64,000 nucleotides of DNA, taken from the NCBI GenBank assembly GCA_934796775.1, contig CAKVPH010000003.1, positions 62,001 to 126,000 of the forward strand, read 5' to 3'. Source of the DNA: an uncultured Clostridia bacterium (GTDB taxonomy: Bacteria; Bacillota; Clostridia; Christensenellales; Borkfalkiaceae). Below, piece after piece: positions 42,727 through 51,079 of the stretch. The translations under genes and the position numbers were made by a program. The notes beneath the pieces are model-generated. The model was not told the DNA's origin. It made no database searches and saw nothing but the letters and a program-made list of their open reading frames with translations. Positions within the stretch are counted from its first letter, which is position 1, and every line of letters starts with the position of its first letter.

Positions 42727-42999
42727 TCAGCCCGTAGTTAAAAATTTCATAATTTCGGGATGAGGATTTGCAATGACTTCGCATACCTTGACTTTTCCGA
42801 CTTCATTTGCCGCCGCGGCACCCGCCGAGAGCGCGGCTTGTACCGCCGAAACTTCGCCCTGAACCACGACGGTAACCATTCTGCCGCCGAGTCGTTTTTC
42901 AACGTGAATCAGTTCTACGTCCGCCGCCTTCACCATTGCGTCAAGCCCGACGATCGCCGCGACCATTGCTTGTACTTCGAGAAGTGCGATCGCTTTCAT
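42727..42999 (-). CDS. BMC-H hexameric shell protein, divergent copy with GGR pore
   Basis: 90 aa single BMC domain. It shares the fold (K-A-I-A-L-L-E-V-Q-A, E-V-I-A-N-P-H-P-E-I-M) but is clearly diverged from the near-identical pair on either side of it. The pore loop reads L-G-G-R-M in place of G-S-G, giving a larger charged residue at the pore. It lies between the two identical-type copies, all on one transcript. Confidence 0.94.
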   Translation of the reverse strand: MKAIALLEVQAMVAAIVGLDAMVKAADVELIHVEKRLGGRMVTVVVQGEVSAVQAALSAGAAAANEVGKVKVCEVIANPHPEIMKFLTTG

Positions 43000-43020
43000 A
43001 TTCTTGTATTTTTAAATATT

Positions 43021-43296
43021 TTACTTAACGGTGGGAAGAAGTTTTTCAACGTCTGCGTGAGGACGCGGGATAACGTGAGTAGCTATAACTTCGCCGAGTG
43101 CGGTAGCTGCTGCGCTGCCTGCTTCAACTGCGGCTTTAACTGCGCCTACATCGCCGCGAACCATAACGCTTACAAGTCCGCTACCGATCTTTTCGCTGCC
43201 GATAAGTACAACGTTAGCTGCTTTTACCATTGCGTCTGCCGCTTCGATTGCTGCAACTAAGCCTCTCGTTTCAACCATGCCTAATGCTTCTAACAT
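43021..43296 (-). CDS. BMC-H hexameric shell protein, copy 1 (PduA/PduJ-like)
   Basis: 91 aa, near-identical to the 42362-42634 gene product (differences: added Leu2, Val/Ile near residue 29, T-V versus K-I at the end). GSG pore. It is expected to be the main facet protein. Located between the longer BMC-H (43390) and the divergent BMC-H (42727). Confidence 0.95.
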   Translation of the reverse strand: MLEALGMVETRGLVAAIEAADAMVKAANVVLIGSEKIGSGLVSVMVRGDVGAVKAAVEAGSAAATALGEVIATHVIPRPHADVEKLLPTVK

Positions 43297-43389
43297 AAAT
43301 TTAATCTCCTTAAAATTTATTATTTTTATTTTATGTTTTTATTTTTTTTGATATTTCGCTTTGCCGCTTCGGCTTTTGCAAAACACCTT

Positions 43390-43707
43390 TTACCTGAGTT
43401 TATCTCTGCCGAGCGCGTTTAAACGGGCGAACCATTCTATATCCTCGCTCTGGCGAGCTATCACTTTGTGAGTGATATAAAGACCGCGCTTTTCGGCTTG
43501 TTCTTTACCCGTTTTGATAGCGGCTTCTACAGCCGCCGCCGTTCCTTCAACCTTGATTGCCATGACCAAAGGAACTCTTGCCGCATCACCCGCGGCGGGC
43601 TTGTTTTTGTCTATTGCGACGACCTGAACGTCCGCCGCCTTTGCCATTTGATCGGCAACGGCGATAGCGGTCGCAAAGCCGAACACCTCGATCATTCCGA
43701 GTGCCAT
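43390..43707 (-). CDS. BMC-H shell protein with pore-loop insertion
   Basis: 105 aa. BMC domain start M-A-L-G-M-I-E-V-F-G-F-A-T-A and C-terminal V-I-A-R-Q-S-E-D-I-E-W. Where typical hexamers have a short pore loop there is an insert of about 10 residues (D-K-N-K-P-A-A-G-D-A-A-R, about 34-45), and the C-terminus is longer by about 12 residues ending in L-G-R-D-K-L-R. Pore size or charge is likely altered. First shell gene of the transcript after the alcohol dehydrogenase. Confidence 0.92.
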   Translation of the reverse strand: MALGMIEVFGFATAIAVADQMAKAADVQVVAIDKNKPAAGDAARVPLVMAIKVEGTAAAVEAAIKTGKEQAEKRGLYITHKVIARQSEDIEWFARLNALGRDKLR

Positions 43708-43748
43708 TTTTTAACTCCTTAAAAAGTCTTTCGGTTGCGATTTAAAGG

Positions 43749-43767
43749 TTTTACGTCAAACGTAAAA
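43749..43767 (-). other. Short hairpin between alcohol dehydrogenase and shell genes
   Basis: Perfect 8-bp stem TTTTACGT/ACGTAAAA with a 3-base loop directly after the alcohol dehydrogenase stop. It has a T-rich flank on the minus strand and may act as a weak terminator or stability element. Confidence 0.45.
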
Positions 43768-43774
43768 ATCTTTA

Positions 43775-44977
43775 TTATTCCGCAACGTAACAGATCTTTA
43801 TGCCTTCCTGCTTAACGTTTGTTTCCATTGCTTCGTTTAATTTATCGAGCGGGAAAGTATGCGTTATAAGGTCGGTTACGGGAATGTTCATTTCACGAGC
43901 CTGACGTAAGAAAGCCATGGTTGTGGGATAGTCATCCGCACTGTAATCCCATGAACCTACTACGTTGATTTCTTTATTGCACATTGCAAAGTGCGGATTG
44001 ATGCTGTACTCTCCGTTGTTTACGAAAAAGCCCATTTCGCAAAGTCCGCCGCCGCGACGAATGTACTCGTAAATATCTTTTGCCGCAGCGGGTGCGCCGG
44101 TGCACTGGAAAGCAAAGTCAGCACCTACTCCGTTAGCAACTTCTTTAACGAGTTTCACGCGATCCTTTAAATCAGGAACGTCACGGAAGTTAATGATAGT
44201 TTTAGCACCTAACTTTTTAGCCATTTCAAGTCTCTTAGGCGTACCGTCGATTGCGATTATGTGGTTGATACCTGCAGCTCTTAAAACGCTGAGCATTACT
44301 AAGCCTACCGGACCTAAGCCCTGAAGCAATACTTTGGAATTAAAATTTAAAAGTCCCGTTCCGTTTGCACGCTTTAACGCATGAACGCATACGCATGCTA
44401 GTTCCAGAATCATTCTTTCTTTAAGGTTAAGGTCGTTTACTACAAAATACGTAGCACCCTTTCCTCTTATAAGAATGTGAGTTGAGAACCAGCCGGTAAG
44501 AGGCTGTTCGGGATTGTGAGGAATAAGTCCGAAAACGCCCTGCTTATCGCAAAGGTTTGTGTTTGCGGGGTGATTTCTGCAAATGTAGCACTCGCCGCAG
44601 CTTATAACGCTGGTAACGAGCTTATCGCCCACTTTTATGGGGTTGCCTGCAGTATCGGTTTTGATATTCTTTCCGAGATATACTATCTCGCCCGTTCCTT
44701 CGTGTCCGAGCGTTACGGGAATAATTCCGAACGGATCTGCGCGCCATTCGTGAACGTCGGTTCCGCAGACGCCGCAACCTTCAACTTTAACCAAAATATC
44801 GTTATCGTTAAGTTCGGGGACGTCAAATTCCTTTACTTCGATATTTTTAAGCGAAGTGAGCATCGCAACTTTGGCTTTTTTAGGAACGCCTGCAGTACAT
44901 TTTTTACTGCTTTCGCCGCCCATTTCGCCTAAAACTTTGCGAACTATGTTTTCTACCTGAGAAGATGTTATATCCAT
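43775..44977 (-). CDS. BMC zinc alcohol dehydrogenase (MDR type) with encapsulation helix
   Basis: 400 aa. Residues 2-20 form an amphipathic encapsulation helix, followed by a short Gly/Ser/Lys linker and then a medium-chain dehydrogenase: G-C-G-V-C-G-T-D-V-H-E-W near residue 70 (catalytic Zn ligands), G-H-E-G near 90, structural-zinc cysteines near 121-135 (S-C-G-E-C-Y-I-C, C near 143), and the NAD loop G-L-G-P-V-G near residue 220. Likely reduces propionaldehyde to propanol and may also reduce lactaldehyde to propanediol, regenerating NAD+. BMC loci more often use an iron-type PduQ; the MDR type is an alternative. Confidence 0.9.
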   Translation of the reverse strand: MDITSSQVENIVRKVLGEMGGESSKKCTAGVPKKAKVAMLTSLKNIEVKEFDVPELNDNDILVKVEGCGVCGTDVHEWRADPFGIIPVTLGHEGTGEIVYLGKNIKTDTAGNPIKVGDKLVTSVISCGECYICRNHPANTNLCDKQGVFGLIPHNPEQPLTGWFSTHILIRGKGATYFVVNDLNLKERMILELACVCVHALKRANGTGLLNFNSKVLLQGLGPVGLVMLSVLRAAGINHIIAIDGTPKRLEMAKKLGAKTIINFRDVPDLKDRVKLVKEVANGVGADFAFQCTGAPAAAKDIYEYIRRGGGLCEMGFFVNNGEYSINPHFAMCNKEINVVGSWDYSADDYPTTMAFLRQAREMNIPVTDLITHTFPLDKLNEAMETNVKQEGIKICYVAE

Positions 44978-44997
44978 AATTTTTCTCCTTTTAGTGC

Positions 44998-46455
44998 TTA
45001 TATAATGCGGAAATTATCGGTCATAACGCATCTGCGATATCTCGTAAAGCTTCTCGCACTTGTTAAGCCTTCGCCGGTAGGACCTGCAATGGTGAACGTA
45101 GTGTGACCTTCACCGCCAAAACCTATACCCGCATACGAGGGAGCGTTTTTAACAAATATGGTCGTTTCTACCGCACGGGCAAATCTCGTGAGATTGTCCA
45201 CGTTTTTAGAGTGCATGTGCGCCGTATGACGGCAACCGTGTTCCGCTTTTACCGCAAGATCTATAGCTTCGTCTATATCGTGTACGCGAACTATAGGCAG
45301 AATGGGCATCATAAGCTCGGTCTGAACGAAAGGATGTTCAAAAGGAGCTTCGCATATAATACATCTTACTTCGTCGCCTACGTTTACGCCGATTTTTGCA
45401 AGAAGAACTTTTGCGTCGCGACCTACACATTCGCGGTTAATTGTCTTTTTAATAATGCCCGTCTTGGGATTTTTGGTGTCTACCAAAACGATATCGGCAA
45501 GTCTTGCAGCCTGATCTGCGGTTATCTGATATGCGCCGTTTTTCTTCATTACGGAGATAAGTTCATCCGCAATGTTGTTGAACGCAAATACTTCCTTTTC
45601 GGCAATACAAGGCAGGTTGTTATCGAAAGAACAACCGTCTATTATATCCTTGCCCGCTTTTTGAATATCTGCGGTGTCGTCTACGATTACGGGAGGATTT
45701 CCCGCGCCCGCGCCTATCGCCTTTTTACCGCTTGAAAGAACGCTTCTTACAACGCCGGGACCGCCGGTGCAGACGAGAAGTCTTATAGCGGGATGATTAT
45801 ACATTACCTGCGCGGAATCAAGCGTGGGTTTAACCATGGAAGCAACAAGTATTTCGGGACCGCCCGCAGCTGCGCTTGCTCTGTTTACAAGATCTACCGC
45901 GTAGTTGGAAGTAGCTATTGCGTGCGGGTGCGGATTGAATACGACGCCGTTGCCCGCAGCTATCATTCCTATGCTGTTGCAGATTACCGTTTCTGACGGA
46001 TTAGTGCTGGGCGTTATGCTTCCCACTACTCCGAAAGGAGCCATTTCGGTAAGAGTAAGTCCGTGATCGCCGGTTTTTACCTGAGCTACGATATCGGCAG
46101 TGCCGGGGGTTTTATCCGCCACAAGAATGTGCTTTGCCGTTTTATGCTCTACGCGCCCCATTTTTGTTTCGGTAACGCCGAGGTTTGCCATAATAGCGGC
46201 TTCCTTTCTGCAAAGATTCCTTATTTCGGCAATAATCTTTTCACGTTCGTCGAGCGACATTGCGCGGATAGCTTTGTATCCTGCCTGGGCCGCCGCGATT
46301 GCGTCGTTCATATCTTCGAATATGCCCTTGAATTTTCTGCCGTTGTATTGCGTGGAATCCCAATTTCCGTTAGTACTCGGAGTGTGTTTGCCCAAACTGT
46401 CGATAACTGCGTTTACGACCTGCTCTATCTGAGCCTCCGTCCAATTTATAGCCAT
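44998..46455 (-). CDS. pduP: CoA-acylating propionaldehyde dehydrogenase (PduP-like)
   Basis: 485 aa. The N-terminal 20 residues form an amphipathic encapsulation helix followed by a linker. The ALDH domain shows T-P-S-T-N-P near residue 155, the G-G-P-G-V near residue 230 and the catalytic cysteine in N-L-P-C-I-A-E near residue 281, plus G-G-E-G-H-T near residue 448. Converts propionaldehyde plus CoA and NAD+ to propionyl-CoA. Adjacent to the aldolase and alcohol dehydrogenase genes. Confidence 0.94.
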   Translation of the reverse strand: MAINWTEAQIEQVVNAVIDSLGKHTPSTNGNWDSTQYNGRKFKGIFEDMNDAIAAAQAGYKAIRAMSLDEREKIIAEIRNLCRKEAAIMANLGVTETKMGRVEHKTAKHILVADKTPGTADIVAQVKTGDHGLTLTEMAPFGVVGSITPSTNPSETVICNSIGMIAAGNGVVFNPHPHAIATSNYAVDLVNRASAAAGGPEILVASMVKPTLDSAQVMYNHPAIRLLVCTGGPGVVRSVLSSGKKAIGAGAGNPPVIVDDTADIQKAGKDIIDGCSFDNNLPCIAEKEVFAFNNIADELISVMKKNGAYQITADQAARLADIVLVDTKNPKTGIIKKTINRECVGRDAKVLLAKIGVNVGDEVRCIICEAPFEHPFVQTELMMPILPIVRVHDIDEAIDLAVKAEHGCRHTAHMHSKNVDNLTRFARAVETTIFVKNAPSYAGIGFGGEGHTTFTIAGPTGEGLTSARSFTRYRRCVMTDNFRII

Positions 46456-46477
46456 CGGATTCTCCTTTTAGCAATAA

Positions 46478-47224
46478 TTATTTTTTAAGAGCGGAAAGAA
46501 CGTTACGAGTGATTTCGTCAACGAGTTCTTCCTTGCTGGTAAGTTGTTTGTCTTCTTCGATTTCAATGCCGGGGTGACGTCCGGGAATTCTCATTTTCTT
46601 ACGGAGTTCCATAAGTTTTTTGAGTTGTTCGTTAGGAATTTCGTGAACGTTGCCGAGTTCCATTGCGTGTTTGCAGATAACGGCGTTAAATTCAACTTCT
46701 TCCATGATAAACATTGCTCTTGTCAAATCGCAGCCTACGGTTAAAGCACCGTGGTTACGGAGAAGGAATGCATCGTGATCCTGAAGATACGGTTCAAGAG
46801 AATCGGGAATTTCCATAGTGGAAGGTGTTCCGTAATCACAGGTAGGAACGTCGCCGATTGTGAGTACCGCTTCGGGAAGAATGTACTGATCAAGGTCGAT
46901 ATCCGCAACGGTGAATGCGGTTGCAACGGGAGGATGCGCGTGAACTACGGCGTTTACGTCGGGACGTTCTTTATAAACGCGCATGTGCATTTTAATTTCG
47001 GAAGAAGGATTGAGCTTGCCTTCGAGCTTTTTGCCTTCTCTGTCAACCTTGATTATCATGTCGGGAGTTAAAGAACCCTTGGATACGCCGGTCGGAGTGC
47101 AATAGAATTCGTTATCGTTGATTTTAACGGAGATGTTACCGTCGTTTGCGGCAACGAAGTTCTTGTTGTAAAGCTTATGACCGACTTCACAGATTTCCTT
47201 CTTGATTTCAAATGGTGATTTCAT
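46478..47224 (-). CDS. Class II aldolase (fuculose/rhamnulose-1-phosphate) with C-terminal encapsulation helix
   Basis: 248 aa, class II aldolase/adducin fold. N-terminal A-A-N-D-G-N-I-S near residue 26, H-A-H-P-P (Zn His pair) near residue 95 and R-N-H-G-A near residue 156 are the Zn aldolase motifs. The last about 19 residues (E-E-L-V-D-E-I-x-x-N-V-L-S-A-L) form an amphipathic helix of the encapsulation type, after a linker. It cleaves rhamnulose-1-phosphate (and likely fuculose-1-phosphate) to dihydroxyacetone phosphate and lactaldehyde inside the compartment. FucA-like length rather than the longer RhaD. Encapsulated aldolases mark the fucose/rhamnose GRM class. Confidence 0.9.
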   Translation of the reverse strand: MKSPFEIKKEICEVGHKLYNKNFVAANDGNISVKINDNEFYCTPTGVSKGSLTPDMIIKVDREGKKLEGKLNPSSEIKMHMRVYKERPDVNAVVHAHPPVATAFTVADIDLDQYILPEAVLTIGDVPTCDYGTPSTMEIPDSLEPYLQDHDAFLLRNHGALTVGCDLTRAMFIMEEVEFNAVICKHAMELGNVHEIPNEQLKKLMELRKKMRIPGRHPGIEIEEDKQLTSKEELVDEITRNVLSALKK

Positions 47225-47297
47225 TTCGTTTACCTTTCCTTATATTAATAATTATATTTTTTCTTAATATTTATTTTTATATTCTTTTTTGCTTTAA

Positions 47298-47344
47298 AGG
47301 TTTTAGCTTATCGACAAGAATTATTTTTGCCAAGGCTAAAGCCT
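47298..47344 (-). other. Intergenic stem-loop between rhaA and aldolase
   Basis: Imperfect stem AGGTTTTAGC-TT (47298-47309) with AAGGCTAAAGCCT (47332-47344). It separates the isomerase/kinase part from the BMC part of the transcript and resembles the other intergenic hairpins of this operon in placement. Confidence 0.4.
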
Positions 47345-47349
47345 GAAAA

Positions 47350-48594
47350 TTATCTGCGGGCAAGAAGAACTTCTTTTTCGTATTTTTCAACTTCTTTATA
47401 CCAGTCGTTGTCCATACCCTGAAGTCTTAAATATTCATCCCATACGTCGCCGAGCGGCAGTGTTTTGAATTCTTCGTTTAAGTACATAATCTTACCGAAC
47501 TTGAATTCGTCCTGCAACTCTCTGAGTTGTTTGTTGGGAAGAAGAAGCGCGTACATAAGTGCTTTTTGCATACTGCGTACGCCGGTAACCCATGCGCCGA
47601 TACGGTTAATAGAAGCGTCGAAATAGTCAAGACCGATTATAACTTTTTCGGTTGCGTCGTTACGAACGATTTCTTTAGCTATTTCTTTAAGCTCGTCGTC
47701 TAAGATAACAACGTGGTCGCTGTCCCAACGAACGGGGCGCGAAACGTGAAGAGCAACTTTATCGTAAAACGCTAAAAGCGCGGGAATCTTATCGGAAACG
47801 ACTTCGGTCGGATGATAGTGGCCGGTATCAAGCAAGCAGCATATACCTGCCTTAGCCGCATAATTCTGATAAAATTCGTTGCTGCCTACGGTGTAGCTTT
47901 CAAGACCTATACCGAAAACTTTGCTTTCGACTGCGGGAATAACCCACTTTTTATCGTATCCCGCAAGAATCTCGTCAAGAGATTTTTTAAGACGAACTCT
48001 CGGCGACAGCCTGTCCGCAGGAATATCTTTATATCCGTCGGGGATCCAGATGTTTACAAGGCAGGGACTGTTCATAGCCTTACCTATTTCAGCCGCGATC
48101 CGCATGCAAGCTTTTCCGTGGTTTACCCAGAAAGTGCGGGTAGCTTCGTCGGGAGAAGAAAGCGACAAACCGTCTTTCATCTTAGGATGTCCGAAGAACG
48201 TGGGGTTAAAGTCGATACCCGAAATTCCGTTAGCCTTAGCAAATTCAACCCAAGGTTTGAAATATTCGTATGTGTAAGCGTCTCTGTCTACTTTTCCCTT
48301 GTCTGCTCCTAATACCGCGTAACTTGCGTGAAGATTCAGACGCTTTTTGCCCGGCATTAAAGAAAAGGCTTTTACAATATCTTGTTTAAGCTGTTCGAAG
48401 CCGACTGCTTTTCCGGGATAATTTCCGGTGGTCTGTATTCCGCCGTCAAGCGAATCGGATCCGTCAAATCCCAAAACGTCGTCGCCTTGCCAGCAATGTA
48501 CGCTTACGGGAATTTCTTTTAGTGCTTTAAGCGCGCTGTCGGTATCTACGCCGTACTTTGCGTACATTTCCCTTGCTTGTTCGTATCTGGTCAT
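47350..48594 (-). CDS. rhaA: L-rhamnose isomerase
   Basis: 414 aa, usual RhaA length. Starts with the family pattern around V-S-V-H-C-W-Q-G-D-D near residue 30 and D-G-G-I-Q-T-T-G-N-Y-P-G-K near 50; metal-site segments G-L-E-S-Y-T-V-G near 227, D-T-G-H-Y-H-P near 253 and D-Y-F-D-A-S-I-N near 320. Converts L-rhamnose to L-rhamnulose in the cytosol. It has no encapsulation helix. Second gene of the operon. Confidence 0.95.
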   Translation of the reverse strand: MTRYEQAREMYAKYGVDTDSALKALKEIPVSVHCWQGDDVLGFDGSDSLDGGIQTTGNYPGKAVGFEQLKQDIVKAFSLMPGKKRLNLHASYAVLGADKGKVDRDAYTYEYFKPWVEFAKANGISGIDFNPTFFGHPKMKDGLSLSSPDEATRTFWVNHGKACMRIAAEIGKAMNSPCLVNIWIPDGYKDIPADRLSPRVRLKKSLDEILAGYDKKWVIPAVESKVFGIGLESYTVGSNEFYQNYAAKAGICCLLDTGHYHPTEVVSDKIPALLAFYDKVALHVSRPVRWDSDHVVILDDELKEIAKEIVRNDATEKVIIGLDYFDASINRIGAWVTGVRSMQKALMYALLLPNKQLRELQDEFKFGKIMYLNEEFKTLPLGDVWDEYLRLQGMDNDWYKEVEKYEKEVLLARR

Positions 48595-48705
48595 GTGTTC
48601 ACTCCTTGATATTTATAGTTGTACGTTTTTTAATTTATTTTTTTATTGCGGCATTGCCGCTCATTTACTTAATTATAATATTGCCGCAGTTTATAATTTT
48701 GCGAT

Positions 48706-50088
48706 TTACAGTTCGGCAATATCGAACGATCTTTTAACAAACTCTCTGCCTTCGGCTACGTCCTTTATAACGCCCGCACCTATCATCTGCATCATAAGAT
48801 TGCCTATAGCGGTGCCTTCCGCAGGTCCGGTGATAATTTTTCTGCCCGTATACTTTTCGGTAAGTTCGTTTAAAAGAATGTTCTTACTGCCGCCGCCTAT
48901 GATGTTAAGCGTATCGTATTTTTCGTTTGTAATCTGCTCTAAAGCGTTAAGGCTCGAAGCGTAATCTCTTGCAAGGTTATTGAAAATTACATACGCAATT
49001 TCGCCGGTGGCAAGTTTTCTGCCTACTTCGTCTTCTATTTCTCTCGTCATATTTTCGGGAGACAAAAAGCGCGGTTTGTTTACGTCTATCTCATCGGGAA
49101 CGGGATTTGCTCTTGCCATATCCGCGAGTTCTGCAAACGAATATTTATCGTTTAGTTCGTGCCTTACCTGCTGAATCATCCAAAGTCCCATTATATTCTT
49201 TTGCAGACGGAAGGTGAAATTGACGCTTCCCTCGTTGGAATAATCGTTTTCTCTTGCGACAGCCGCGGTATGAACTTCGTTTTGTTCAACGCCTAAAAGC
49301 GACCACGTTCCGCTTGATATATAAGGAGTATGTCCTTTTAACGGAGCGGCAAGAACCGCGCTTGCGGTATCGTGCGTGGCGGGAAGAATTACTTTTGCTT
49401 TATAACCCGTGAACGCTGCAACTTCGTCGGTAAACTCACCTACGACAGTACCCGGCTGAGAAAGTTCGCCGAACAATTCTTTTTTGTAACCGAGCGTCTC
49501 GAGAATTTCTTCGTCCCACTTGTGGGTTTTAGCGTTTACCATGCCTGTATTAGTGGCGTTGGTGTATTCCTGTTTTTTAACGCCCGTCAAACGGAAATGA
49601 AAATAATCGGGGAGCATTAAAAAGCTCTTTGCGTTGTTTATTCTGCCCGTCTTTACGTCGTCGAGCAGTTGGTAAACGGTATTGAAAACAGCAAACTGAA
49701 TGCCCGTTTTTTCAAACAGCTTTTCAAACGGTATTATCGAATGAACTTCGGGAACGGTCTTATCCGTTCTGTGATCGCGATAACAATATATGCCGTCGAT
49801 CTCTTTGTCGTTTTCATCTAAAAGCGCGTAATCGACGCCCCAGGTATCTATTCCGACCGAATACGGTGCTTTGCCCATTTCGCCGGCTTTTTTCAAACCG
49901 TTAAGAATTTCACGGAACAATCTTTCGTGCTCCCATTTTAAACAGTCTTCGTTGTTACCTCTTTTCGACGCAACCGGTCCGTTTGAAAAACGATATATCT
50001 CTTCGGTAATAATTTTACCGTTTTCTATATGAGCGAGTATATGTCTGCCGGACGATGCGCCGATGTCTATTGCAAGAAAATATTTCAC
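48706..50088 (-). CDS. rhaB: L-rhamnulokinase
   Basis: 460-aa FGGY-family kinase; GTG start at 50088 with AAGGGG just upstream. Motifs: A-I-D-I-G-A-S-S-G-R at residues 6-15 (phosphate binding), W-G-V-D-Y-A near 85, T-H-D-T-A-S-A near 240, and I-S-S-G-T-W-S near 257 (L-rhamnulokinase-type). Phosphorylates L-rhamnulose at C1 in the cytosol. First gene of the operon, behind a near-consensus promoter. Confidence 0.95.
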   Translation of the reverse strand: MKYFLAIDIGASSGRHILAHIENGKIITEEIYRFSNGPVASKRGNNEDCLKWEHERLFREILNGLKKAGEMGKAPYSVGIDTWGVDYALLDENDKEIDGIYCYRDHRTDKTVPEVHSIIPFEKLFEKTGIQFAVFNTVYQLLDDVKTGRINNAKSFLMLPDYFHFRLTGVKKQEYTNATNTGMVNAKTHKWDEEILETLGYKKELFGELSQPGTVVGEFTDEVAAFTGYKAKVILPATHDTASAVLAAPLKGHTPYISSGTWSLLGVEQNEVHTAAVARENDYSNEGSVNFTFRLQKNIMGLWMIQQVRHELNDKYSFAELADMARANPVPDEIDVNKPRFLSPENMTREIEDEVGRKLATGEIAYVIFNNLARDYASSLNALEQITNEKYDTLNIIGGGSKNILLNELTEKYTGRKIITGPAEGTAIGNLMMQMIGAGVIKDVAEGREFVKRSFDIAEL

Positions 50089-50121
50089 GAGTAACCCCTT
50101 AAAAATTTTATTGTTGCGTTC

Positions 50122-50150
50122 ATTATATCACAGCTTTTTTATTTTGTCTA
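50122..50150 (-). promoter_or_regulatory. Sigma-A promoter of the rha-BMC operon
   Basis: Minus strand TAGACA (50145-50150), 17-base spacer, perfect TATAAT (50122-50127), about 35 bases before the GTG start of rhaB. No other equally good promoter was recognised within the operon. Confidence 0.78.
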
Positions 50151-50190
50151 TATGTGTTCAAAAGATTGACAAACAAATTTTTTTATGACA

Positions 50191-50296
50191 AAATATAAGC
50201 ATAAACGAGCAGAAATGCGCAAACTTAAACCGAATTTAAGCAATTTTACCGCCGATTATTTGATTTAAACACAAATATAAGCAAGTACGGAGCAGA
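50191..50296 (+). promoter_or_regulatory. Direct and inverted repeats in the divergent rha control region
   Basis: An imperfect direct repeat of about 24 bases occurs at 50191-50213 and 50273-50296 (shared AAATATAAGCA and ACG-AGCAGA parts); the second copy includes the ribosome binding site of the regulator gene. Between them lies CTTAAA-5-TTTAAG (50224-50240). TTGACA at 50169-50174 region may be part of the regulator's promoter. These are candidate binding sites for the DeoR-type regulator. Confidence 0.4.
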
Positions 50297-50300
50297 TTTT

Positions 50301-51038
50301 ATGGCACTAAGCGAACGGCAAACCGATTTACTGAACATTTTAAAAGAGAATAAAAAGGCAAGCGTACAAAAACTTGCAAAAACTTTATACGTAAGCGAGG
50401 CAACGATAAGGCGCGACCTTGCAGAGCTAAAAAGCATGGGGCTTGTAGAACGCAGTCACGGCGGAGCGATTCTGCCGCAGAACACCGAAGAAATTTCCAT
50501 TTTCTTTCGTATGGAGAAAAATGCGGACGAAAAACAGCGCGCGGCAACTAAAGCGTTAAACCACGTTCCCCCGTTCAAAACGCTTTTTATTGACAGCTCG
50601 TCCACAGCGCTCGCCCTTGCGCAAAGGCTTGACCTTGCGTTTAAAACGGTTGTTACAAACAACCTGCAAGCCGCGCTTTTGCTTGCGCAAAAACCTAACA
50701 TAAATTTGATTATTCTGGGCGGAGCGGTTCAGAACAACACAAACTGCGCACTTGGAAGCTGGACGGTTCGTCAGCTTAACGATTTCACTTTCGACCTGAT
50801 GATTGCATCATGCGCGGCGATAGCGGACTCTTACACCTATGAGCGTTCGGTCGAACAAAAGGAATTAAAGCTTGCAGCGCTTAATAATTGCAGATATAAA
50901 ATTCTTATAGTGGACCACACCAAATTCGAAGCACAGACGACTTATAAAGTTTGCCGACTTGACGAATACGACTTAGTGGTAACAGATAAAAAACCCGAAG
51001 TGGATTTGAGTTCGGAAAAGATAAAACTTATTTTTTAA
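50301..51038 (+). CDS. DeoR-family regulator, likely of rhamnose operon
   Basis: 245 aa. Winged-helix DNA-binding domain at residues 1-58 (R-Q-T-D-L-L-N-I-L near 6, V-S-E-A-T-I-R-R-D-L near 31, S-H-G-G-A near 53), then the DeoR sensor domain (I-D-S-S-S-T-A near 98, N-N-L-Q-A near 121, G-G near 137). It is divergent from the rhaB-BMC operon with a 212-base control region, so rhamnulose-1-phosphate or a related sugar phosphate is the probable effector (by analogy with other DeoR proteins). Confidence 0.9.
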   Translation: MALSERQTDLLNILKENKKASVQKLAKTLYVSEATIRRDLAELKSMGLVERSHGGAILPQNTEEISIFFRMEKNADEKQRAATKALNHVPPFKTLFIDSSSTALALAQRLDLAFKTVVTNNLQAALLLAQKPNINLIILGGAVQNNTNCALGSWTVRQLNDFTFDLMIASCAAIADSYTYERSVEQKELKLAALNNCRYKILIVDHTKFEAQTTYKVCRLDEYDLVVTDKKPEVDLSSEKIKLIF

Positions 51039-51079
51039 ATTATAAAATTTTTACCAAACATAAATAAGGAGCAGAACAT

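Noticed and set aside
45103..45735. 210-codon plus-strand reading frame opposite the aldehyde dehydrogenase gene
   Set aside because: It lies fully inside a well-supported gene on the other strand, has no ribosome binding site, and its product has no recognisable pattern. It is an antisense shadow of the codon pattern.
47812..48312. 166-codon plus-strand frame opposite rhaA
   Set aside because: Entirely within rhaA on the other strand; no Shine-Dalgarno and no domain.
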